In this document: positions 1 to 4,860 of the stretch, piece after piece
How the letters are laid out: each line of letters begins with the position of its first letter
Numbering within the stretch: position 1 is the stretch's first letter
Assembly (NCBI GenBank): GCA_947177515.1
Contig: CAMWUU010000198.1
Span: 1 to 6,622, forward strand
Origin: an uncultured Lachnospiraceae bacterium
GTDB lineage: Bacteria; Bacillota; Clostridia; Lachnospirales; Lachnospiraceae
Reading direction: 5' to 3'
DNA length: 6,622 bases
Program-made: the position numbers and the translations under genes
Notes under the pieces: model-generated
What the model was told of the DNA's origin: nothing
The model's database searches: none
Seen by the model: the letters and a program-made list of their open reading frames with translations, nothing else

Positions 1-230
1 CGGGCTCTACGGTGATATGCTGTTTTTTAAGTTCCGCATATCCCCATAAAGCCCCTTTTATATGGAGGTATTTTTCTCCGCCTTGCTCCAAAAAATCCCT
101 CCCGGGCTCTACGGTGATATGCTGTTTTTTAAGTTCCGCATATCCCCATAAAGCCCCCTTCCACGGAGGTATTTTTTCTCCGCCCCTCTCCAAAAAATCC
201 CTCCCAGGCTCTACGGTGATATGCTGTTTT
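1..230. repeat. 102-bp tandem repeat array, 2 full units plus a partial unit
   Basis: Two full units (1-102 and 103-204) and the first 26 bases of a third (205-230) repeat with a period of exactly 102 bp. The array starts at the window edge, so more units may lie outside. Each unit has two inverted repeats. Hairpin A in unit 1 pairs GATATGC (14-20) with GCATATC (36-42), with two more G-C pairs beyond a mismatch. Hairpin B pairs 64-75 with 90-102 in unit 1 and 165-177 with 192-204 in unit 2, a stem of about 12-13 bp with one mismatch around a 14-base C-rich loop. The units differ mainly at 56-64 and in the hairpin B loop, and small indels cancel so that length stays 102. The partial unit runs into the stop codon of the cyclohydrolase gene (229-231). 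No coding role is apparent. The origin is unknown; it resembles BOX/REP-type intergenic repeats. A diverged relative lies at 6547-6622. Confidence 0.9.
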
Positions 231-945
231 AATTTTGATTTTTATTATAAATTTTTGTTTCGTACTTTCCTGTTGCAATATCAATATAGCGCACAAATAA
301 GGATACCTTGTTCTCCTCATTTAAAGCACCCCAGAGCATATTTCCAAAAGTTTCCAAATCACCGGAAATCGAAACAAGTTTCGGCTCGCCCTCAAAGCTT
401 GGCAGCGGATTGCCGTCATGCATATAAGTGTGGATAAAATGCCCTTCGCCCGCTTTTGGGTTCTGATAGGCAAAAGTATAACGGTGGCATGAGGATGGAT
501 CGCCGTTATTGCTCTTTAATATGGACATGGCGTAATTATAGCCGCCGCCCTCAAGATGCATTATACCTGAAATACGCGGCGTATAGTTTGGTGCATCCGG
601 CTCAAACTCACGGGAGCGCAGGGTCTGCTCAAAGGTCATTTGCTTGTCCATTCCTTCATAAATCGTGTCCGTCTGGTCGCCATTGGTAACAATCGTCTTG
701 TTGCCAAGCACACGCACCGGCGCATAGATAATCAGGCTCGGATCCTCAAGCTTTGACGGGTCAAATGCCTGTGTACGGATCCCCTCCCCTTCGGTAACAA
801 ATACACGGTTGCGGCTGTTCCCGCTCCTGCCCATAATAAAATAGGCAACCACCGCATATTTCGCATCCTCCGAGCACCCAATCACAATCCCCCTGCCCGG
901 ATATGCATTGTTTTCCAGTTCTTGCTTCAGCGATAAAATTTCCAT
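229..945 (-). CDS. purO: IMP cyclohydrolase, PurO-like family
   Basis: This 238-residue protein is predicted to close the ring of FAICAR to give IMP, the last step of de novo purine synthesis, in the cytoplasm. It resembles the archaeal-type PurO / IMP_cyclohyd family rather than the C-terminal half of bifunctional PurH. Conserved-looking blocks are YPGRGI (15-20), AYFIMGRSGNSRNRVF (34-49), TNGDQTDTI (87-95), PDAPNYTPRISG (116-127) and GHFIHTYMHDGNPLPSFEGEP (169-189). It is somewhat longer than archaeal PurO, which is about 200 residues. I start at ATG 945 because AAAGGTGG lies 7 bases upstream; an in-frame TTG at 963 would lie beyond that site and add six residues the site encodes. A ZTP riboswitch upstream strongly supports a role in AICAR/purine metabolism. 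A separate AICAR formyltransferase would be needed and is not in the window. No signal peptide or membrane segment is visible. The stop codon abuts the 102-bp repeats, and no standard terminator follows within the window. Confidence 0.86.
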   Translation of the reverse strand: MEILSLKQELENNAYPGRGIVIGCSEDAKYAVVAYFIMGRSGNSRNRVFVTEGEGIRTQAFDPSKLEDPSLIIYAPVRVLGNKTIVTNGDQTDTIYEGMDKQMTFEQTLRSREFEPDAPNYTPRISGIMHLEGGGYNYAMSILKSNNGDPSSCHRYTFAYQNPKAGEGHFIHTYMHDGNPLPSFEGEPKLVSISGDLETFGNMLWGALNEENKVSLFVRYIDIATGKYETKIYNKNQN

Positions 946-952
946 AAAAATA

Positions 953-960
953 CCACCTTT
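953..960 (-). promoter_or_regulatory. Ribosome binding site of the IMP cyclohydrolase
   Basis: On the minus strand AAAGGTGG lies 7 bases before ATG 945. It decides the start: the upstream in-frame TTG at 963 would place this site inside the coding sequence. The site also overlaps the stop codon (960-962) of a small open frame, which is treated as spurious. Confidence 0.75.
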
Positions 961-978
961 CAAATTTGGATATGTATA

Positions 979-1049
979 AATTGCATATCAAATAGCTTAT
1001 CGTGTCGCCAATGCGCCCTTCGTGTCGCCAATGCGCCCTTCGGGCGCAT
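979..1049 (-). repeat. 20-bp tandem duplication and hairpin between riboswitch terminator and gene
   Basis: Two identical 20-base copies sit head to tail at 1001-1020 and 1021-1040. The second copy runs directly into a perfect 8-bp hairpin, ATGCGCCC (1031-1038) with GGGCGCAT (1042-1049), loop TTC. In addition, AATTGCATAT (979-988) is perfectly complementary to ATATGCAATT (1070-1079), which is the loop of the riboswitch terminator. On the transcript these elements lie after the terminator and before the ribosome binding site of the cyclohydrolase. Whether they are a second regulatory layer or an insertion or duplication scar cannot be told from one sequence. Confidence 0.8.
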
Positions 1050-1088
1050 AAAAGCCTGGGCGCAAAGCAATATGCAATTCGCCCAGGC
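1050..1088 (-). terminator. Intrinsic terminator, expression platform of the ZTP riboswitch
   Basis: On the minus strand GCCTGGGCG (1088-1080) pairs perfectly with CGCCCAGGC (1062-1054) over 9 bp around a 17-base loop, followed by a short TTTT run (1053-1050). The 5' arm shares bases 1080-1088 with the conserved 3' end of the aptamer, so folding of the pseudoknot and of the terminator should exclude each other. This is the layout of an ON switch: ligand-bound aptamer, no terminator, transcription continues into the cyclohydrolase gene. The U-tract is short, so termination may be incomplete. Confidence 0.8.
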
Positions 1089-1171
1089 GGTCGGCTTTTT
1101 AATCATGATGCACTCCCTGCAGGTCTTCCTGCACAGCCATAAGCTGTTTTCCGCCAGTCGTGCACTTGCGC
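1080..1171 (-). promoter_or_regulatory. ZTP/ZMP riboswitch (pfl motif) aptamer
   Basis: The minus strand carries the hallmarks of the pfl motif, which senses the purine intermediates ZMP and ZTP. In order: GTGCAC (1165-1160) forms P1 with GTGCAT (1113-1108); CGACTGGCGG (1160-1151) is the conserved 5' block; ACAGC/GCTGT flank a small optional hairpin; TGCAGG and CCTGCA around AAGA form the main hairpin and run into GGGAGTGC (1117-1110); and CCGACCGCCTGGGCG (1094-1080) is the conserved 3' block. CCGCC (1090-1086) can pair with GGCGG (1155-1151) as the family's pseudoknot. The match is from memory of the consensus, not from a covariance search. The terminator at 1050-1088 overlaps the 3' block. 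The controlled gene is the IMP cyclohydrolase, which acts just after formylation of the ligand ZMP (AICAR). Confidence 0.9.
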
Positions 1172-1179
1172 GGTTCCAC

Positions 1180-1203
1180 AAAACAAAGTCTGAAAAAACT
1201 TTG
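1180..1203 (-). terminator. Weak AT-rich hairpin, possible terminator of the 1282-2913 gene
   Basis: On the minus strand CAAAGT (1203-1198) and ACTTTG (1189-1184) can pair over 6 bp with an 8-base loop, followed by TTTT (1183-1180). It is AT-rich and weak. A second imperfect stem, GGACA/TGTCC at 1265-1282, touches the stop codon but has no U-tract directly after it. Read-through from the upstream gene into the riboswitch is therefore possible. Confidence 0.3.
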
Positions 1204-1223
1204 CTCCGGTTTCCTATGTTCCC

Positions 1224-1252
1224 ATGTTACATGATTCCCCGAAAAAAAGCAA
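1224..1252 (-). promoter_or_regulatory. Candidate sigma-A promoter for riboswitch and IMP cyclohydrolase
   Basis: The minus strand has TTGCTT (1252-1247), a 17-base spacer and TAACAT (1229-1224). The spacing is ideal, but the -35 matches only 3 of 6 and the -10 only 4 of 6 consensus bases. Transcription would start near 1217, about 45 bases before the aptamer. Confidence 0.35.
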
Positions 1253-1281
1253 GTGTTTTTTCCCGGACATATATAAGTGTC

Positions 1282-2913
1282 CTATACTCTCCGGATACGC
1301 ACGGTATGGGAAAATTCCGTATCATCTGTAAAATAGACCTTCGCCGCCCCTGAAATCCTAGCACCGCCTTCTTCACGCCCTTCCGTGTAACGGTGTGTGC
1401 CGAACGCCGGTCCGATCACAAGGCCATTTAGCTGGTTGGATGCCTCAAAATAAGAATCTTTTACAATAATGCTCTCATTTCCCCTCACAGCAATATCCAT
1501 ATGCCCGTTCACAATGCGGTCAATCCCTGCAAATGCCATTTCCACACGCCACGGTGCACCTTTTACCCCGGACACTTTTAATTCCACAACCAGTTCCTCT
1601 CCTTCCTCGCGGATAACAACATCAATCTCCATCCCCGGTCTTTCCCTGCGCGGTTTCATGGACGAATCGGTTTTCCACCATTCTCCTTCCTGCTTTTTCC
1701 CAAATGGGAAACCATAACCGCCGTGCATTGTCTGATGTAAATGGATGGCACCATCGGAAAGTTCCTCCATTGTTTCGGCACAGAAGGCGCGGTGCTCATA
1801 AAAACTGCCTGCAAGCTTCATTACAAATTTAATTGAACCGGAATGCATATATAGAAAATGGGTTTTCCCCCTCATAACGGTATATGTCGTATCACCATGG
1901 CGTACCCTGGCAATCCCCGATTCCCTGAAAAACATCCGGTAATTGGTCGGAATCCCCTCCGTGTCATATTCCAATTCAATTAAATCCGGATGGTTCATCA
2001 TCTGCATCAAAAAATCTGGCGAAGATATTTGTTTTTCTTCCACCATACAGAAAATATGGTTGGCCATCGCCAAAAATTCCGGAATCTGATAGCGCATTCC
2101 CAATGAAAGATATACATAATAATAATCCTTTGGAAAGATCAGCCGCTCCTTTCCAAAGCGCGTGGAGCTTTCCTGGAACACACTGTCGTCCGGCTCCCAA
2201 TAGCAAAGCATCATCTTCAGGTTCCTGATTGCATACTGCTCGTAGGATGGGTCGGAAAGCGCTTCCGAAAGAACCACCAGTGCATCGTTATTCAGGCGGT
2301 TTGCATTGTCCGTAGTTCTTTTATCAAACTGACCATCTTCATTGCAGCCAACTCCCTCCTTCAGACATATGGATACTGCCTGGATCATTTCATCACAGTC
2401 AAAAAGTTTCCCACAGGCTGCAAGTACTGCGGCAAGGATAAGGCGGCATTCCGGTGCCGGATTTTCCTCTTCCAACAGTCCCTGTGCACCAGAATGTACA
2501 ATAACCTCCAGGCGCATAAGAATTTCTTTCTCCTGCGGTGTCAATGTTTGGCTGCGCAGGTATTTTATAAGCGGGAGCAGTTTCCTGATACACAGTGCTG
2601 TGTCCGGTACAGAATAAAAGTTACCGGTCACATAATCAAACAGACCATCCTCATGCTGCACATGACGGACAAAATCCGTCGCCGCAACCACCCGCTCAAA
2701 TACCAGTGGGTCATGGTAATATTTGCAATCCTGGTTCAGATAGGCGGTCACCAGGTTAGAAAGTTTATAGATCGTCGATTTTGCCTGGTATATTCCATCC
2801 TCCTCCATAAACCCGCCGTACTGCGGGTTCCCAACTTCCATATTTTGAAGACGCAATGCACGCAAAACGCGTTTGTCCGCATCCTGTACCATTTTTTCAT
2901 AATGCTTCCTCAT
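1282..2913 (-). CDS. Unassigned protein, alpha/alpha-toroid polysaccharide-enzyme-like
   Basis: I do not recognise the exact family of this 543-residue protein. It has no signal peptide or membrane segment, so it is probably cytoplasmic. Residues 1-290 look largely helical and contain repeated acidic-aromatic turns: HEDGLFDYVTGNF (87-99), NEDGQFD...DNANRLNND (191-210) and PDDSVFQESSTRFGK (241-255). Such turns are typical of alpha/alpha-toroid glycoside hydrolases and polysaccharide lyases. From about 320 the protein becomes strand-rich (ARVRHGDTTYTVMRGKTHFLYMHSGS, 335-360; a beta-rich stretch 428-543), as in the beta-sandwich of heparinase II/III-like enzymes. Action on imported oligosaccharide is inferred, not shown. 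I chose ATG 2913 because AGGTG lies 6 bases upstream; an in-frame GTG at 2922 is crowded by the same site. It is flanked by long intergenic regions and appears monocistronic. The TAG stop is followed about 30 bases on by the riboswitch promoter. Confidence 0.85.
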   Translation of the reverse strand: MRKHYEKMVQDADKRVLRALRLQNMEVGNPQYGGFMEEDGIYQAKSTIYKLSNLVTAYLNQDCKYYHDPLVFERVVAATDFVRHVQHEDGLFDYVTGNFYSVPDTALCIRKLLPLIKYLRSQTLTPQEKEILMRLEVIVHSGAQGLLEEENPAPECRLILAAVLAACGKLFDCDEMIQAVSICLKEGVGCNEDGQFDKRTTDNANRLNNDALVVLSEALSDPSYEQYAIRNLKMMLCYWEPDDSVFQESSTRFGKERLIFPKDYYYVYLSLGMRYQIPEFLAMANHIFCMVEEKQISSPDFLMQMMNHPDLIELEYDTEGIPTNYRMFFRESGIARVRHGDTTYTVMRGKTHFLYMHSGSIKFVMKLAGSFYEHRAFCAETMEELSDGAIHLHQTMHGGYGFPFGKKQEGEWWKTDSSMKPRRERPGMEIDVVIREEGEELVVELKVSGVKGAPWRVEMAFAGIDRIVNGHMDIAVRGNESIIVKDSYFEASNQLNGLVIGPAFGTHRYTEGREEGGARISGAAKVYFTDDTEFSHTVRIRRV

Positions 2914-2919
2914 AATAGT

Positions 2920-2931
2920 CACCTATCCTTT
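2920..2931 (-). promoter_or_regulatory. Ribosome binding site choosing ATG 2913
   Basis: On the minus strand AAAGGA (2931-2926) and AGGTG (2924-2920) lie upstream of ATG 2913, the latter at 6 bases. The alternative GTG at 2922 would be only 3 bases from AAAGGA, which is too close. The ATG is therefore preferred. Confidence 0.55.
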
Positions 2932-2974
2932 CGTTGATATTTATAACCTTCATATTTTAAAATCACATTTCCTG

Positions 2975-3204
2975 CATGGAATTGATCCGCCAAAGAAAGT
3001 TCCCTCCACATTATAGTGTGGATCGCACGTATCGCGTAGATCCGTCGGGCGAACACAAATCAGTTCCAATCAATATCCATCTACACATAATATCTATCGA
3101 TATTATATATCGCTCCGTAGGAGCGAACACGATTCACCAAAGTAATTGTCCTCCCTCCGTCGGACGCGAATCGGTGCTGGTATAATATCTGTCGATATTA
3201 TACC
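2975..3204. repeat. Palindrome and direct-repeat cluster in the intergenic region
   Basis: The stretch between the 1282-2913 gene and the next gene's terminator holds at least four perfect inverted repeats: TCCACA/TGTGGA (3005-3010, 3017-3022), ATAATATC/GATATTAT (3087-3094, 3099-3106, loop TATC), CGCTCC/GGAGCG (3111-3116, 3120-3125) and an 11-bp pair starting GGTATAATATC (3179-3189, 3194-3204, loop TGTC). The second and fourth share their arms and differ in one loop base. There is also an imperfect direct repeat: TCCGTCGGGCGAACAC from 3041 and TCCGTAGGAGCGAACAC from 3114, with a degenerate third CCGTCGGACGCGAA at 3157. I see no credible protein gene. It could be a regulatory leader with repeated operators or a small non-autonomous repeat element. 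Confidence 0.75.
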
Positions 3205-3226
3205 ATATCATATTCCAAAACCGCAA
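3197..3226 (-). promoter_or_regulatory. Candidate promoter of the 1282-2913 gene, -10 within a palindrome
   Basis: The minus strand has TTGCGG (3226-3221), an 18-base spacer and a perfect TATAAT (3202-3197). The -10 box lies inside the 11-bp inverted repeat at 3179-3204, the usual place for a repressor operator. The transcript would carry a leader of about 275 bases that includes the remaining palindromes. A second perfect TATAAT at 3015-3010 lies mostly in the loop of the TCCACA/TGTGGA repeat, but I see no good -35 for it. Confidence 0.4.
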
Positions 3227-3321
3227 TTTTTTTCTGATTTTCGTCATGCAGTGAAAACAGATTCCACCCCAATAAAAGAAAGAGGCAAGAAAATAATTCT
3301 AAAGCGGTTGGTGGCATATTA
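3205..3321. other. Intergenic stretch with no further recognised feature
   Basis: Apart from the -35 box and spacer of the candidate promoter at 3197-3226, this AT-rich stretch between the terminator of the transglutaminase-like gene and the palindrome cluster holds no gene, RNA or repeat that I can recognise. Confidence 0.5.
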
Positions 3322-3356
3322 GAAAAAGAACCGACCACGGATGGGTGGTCGGTTCT
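3322..3356 (-). terminator. Intrinsic terminator of the transglutaminase-like gene
   Basis: On the minus strand AGAACCGACCAC (3356-3345) pairs perfectly over 12 bp with GTGGTCGGTTCT (3338-3327), six-base loop, running into a TTTTT tract (3327-3323). It lies about 70 bases after the stop codon of the 3426-4748 gene and is the clearest terminator in the window. Confidence 0.93.
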
Positions 3357-3425
3357 AGAGATGATTATAGGATAGCTGGCATTTCCTCATACAATGTCTA
3401 TATGGTACATCAGTAACCTGTCGCC

Positions 3426-4748
3426 CTATTGGGGCTGGGCTATCTGCCAAGTTTTCAGTTCAATCCCCTGGTTGCGGGACTGGGCAGAAAGCACACCGGA
3501 ATGCGCATCGAACAGCAGACTAACCCCATCATACCTCTTATCAAAAGATTGATCCTTTGTATCTTGTGGTATAAAGGGAATGCTGCCCAAGGAAATACTC
3601 TCCCCGTCAGATAGGCGATATCGCATTAATTCTAACTCCATGCTGACGTAATAAAGACAGCCCTCTGCCCAAACCACACCGCCAGATATACGGTATCCAC
3701 TGCCAAAGGGCACCGTATATGGCGACAAATCAGCAATTTCTTTTTCCTTTCCAGACAACGACCCACAGCACAGCTTTGCTGTCTTGGCATTTTTATGCTG
3801 AATATAATAGTACTGCCCGAATTTATCATGGTACATAGGATAGAAAATGTTTTCCTGACGGAACAACCAGCGTGTTGAAAATCTCTGGTCTATGCAGGCC
3901 GGAAACATGTCATAGTACCCCACATCCCGGTACGATGTCCCAGGAACGAACCAACTTTTATGCTTGATCATGATGTCATCCGTCACCAAAAAATCCGTAT
4001 AGGTACATCGCCCCCGCAAGACAGGGACATTGTTGTTGCCTCTATTCACATCAATATGATACCACTCCCCGTCCACCCAAACCATGTTCCATAGATGGCT
4101 CTTATCCCCCTTGCAAACAACGAGGCAGAAAACCCCTATTCGATCCATTAGCACCTTCCAGGCCATTGCGTAACCCTTGCACACGGTATCCCCAGTAACT
4201 AACGCCCCATAGGCAGTCCAAGCCTCTTTGGGGGCATTGTCACGCTGACCAATCGCCACATCATAATTGTAAGCGGTAGTACGGATCAGGTAATTATATA
4301 AAGCCAGCATTTGTTCCACTGGATCAGTCAGCCCCTCTGTCTGTGCCAGGGCTGTATTAACCGCCGCGTCAAATCGGATCTGGGCATCAGCGTCCTGCGC
4401 AATATCAGCATACATAGGTCGGATTCCCAACACGTATGATGTATTTCCATGAACCCTGCTATATCCTTCCATAAGATAGTACATCTCTGGATGATCGTAG
4501 AAAACCCTGTCAAAAACCGTCCAGAGCATATCCCTGTCCGGACTCCCATCCTCATTGGAAATGCCCAATTCAGAGATATCAATATAACTCTTTCCATCCA
4601 GCCCTTTCTTGTCACGGATGCCCTCTAGCAGCAGTTGATACAACCGTGCTTCCCGTTCTGCTGCCCCGTCTGTCGCCAAAACCTCCTTTGGCATTAACGA
4701 CAGAACCGCACACAGGCACAATATGATCACTATAAACCTTTTCTTCAT
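3426..4748 (-). CDS. Secreted transglutaminase-like domain protein
   Basis: This 440-residue protein begins with a signal peptide: MKKR, a hydrophobic core (about 5-20) and a likely cleavage site near ATDGA (25-29). It is therefore predicted to be exported. No LPXTG anchor, lipobox or C-terminal membrane segment is seen. Residues about 140-260 form a transglutaminase/protease-like core with the Cys-His-Asp triad: GDTVCKGYA (Cys190), SHLWNMVWVDGEWY (His218) and HIDVN (Asp233). Proteins of this type act as cysteine proteases or protein cross-linkers, or have lost activity; the substrate is unknown. The region before the core (30-135) resembles the helical stretch often preceding this domain in Clostridia. 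The C-terminal part (300-430) is rich in aromatic beta-strand blocks such as YYYIQHKN and CLYYVSMELELMRYRL, perhaps a propeller-like or DUF5050-type surface domain. GGAGG lies 9 bases before ATG 4748. The gene has its own strong promoter and terminator, so it is likely monocistronic. Confidence 0.88.
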   Translation of the reverse strand: MKKRFIVIILCLCAVLSLMPKEVLATDGAAEREARLYQLLLEGIRDKKGLDGKSYIDISELGISNEDGSPDRDMLWTVFDRVFYDHPEMYYLMEGYSRVHGNTSYVLGIRPMYADIAQDADAQIRFDAAVNTALAQTEGLTDPVEQMLALYNYLIRTTAYNYDVAIGQRDNAPKEAWTAYGALVTGDTVCKGYAMAWKVLMDRIGVFCLVVCKGDKSHLWNMVWVDGEWYHIDVNRGNNNVPVLRGRCTYTDFLVTDDIMIKHKSWFVPGTSYRDVGYYDMFPACIDQRFSTRWLFRQENIFYPMYHDKFGQYYYIQHKNAKTAKLCCGSLSGKEKEIADLSPYTVPFGSGYRISGGVVWAEGCLYYVSMELELMRYRLSDGESISLGSIPFIPQDTKDQSFDKRYDGVSLLFDAHSGVLSAQSRNQGIELKTWQIAQPQ

Positions 4749-4786
4749 TCTGTTTTCCCTCCCTTTATCCCACTATAACGCACATT

Positions 4787-4815
4787 ATTATAGATTATAA
4801 CAGGACAAAAATCAA
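4787..4815 (-). promoter_or_regulatory. Sigma-A-type promoter of the transglutaminase-like gene
   Basis: On the minus strand TTGATT (4815-4810), a 17-base spacer and a perfect TATAAT (4792-4787) lie about 40 bases before the start codon. The predicted 5' leader is only about 30 bases. The promoter sits in the short gap after ilvB, which argues for separate expression of the two genes. Confidence 0.75.
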
Positions 4816-4860
4816 CTGTTCGGGTGTACAGACAATGAACCGGTATATATCTAGTGCCAC

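Noticed and set aside
1..230. Possible CRISPR array
   Set aside because: The whole 102-bp unit repeats head to tail with no unique spacers, and the units are far longer than CRISPR repeats.
12..437. 141-residue plus-strand open frame with a repeated peptide
   Set aside because: The 34-residue peptide repeat is simply the 102-bp DNA repeat read in one frame (102 is divisible by 3), and the rest is antisense to the cyclohydrolase gene.
960..1106. 48-residue minus-strand open frame starting MIKKPTAW inside the riboswitch region
   Set aside because: It overlaps the aptamer 3' block, the terminator and the 20-bp duplication, and its stop lies in the cyclohydrolase ribosome binding site. It has no ribosome binding site of its own that I can see. 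The RNA structures explain the sequence better.
1111..1150. Small hairpins considered as a T-box, 6S RNA or SRP RNA
   Set aside because: They are explained by the hairpins of the ZTP aptamer, whose conserved blocks flank them; the hallmarks of the other classes are missing.
2976..3185. 69-residue plus-strand open frame in the palindrome region
   Set aside because: It is composed of the inverted and direct repeats, lacks a ribosome binding site, and shows no domain-like features.
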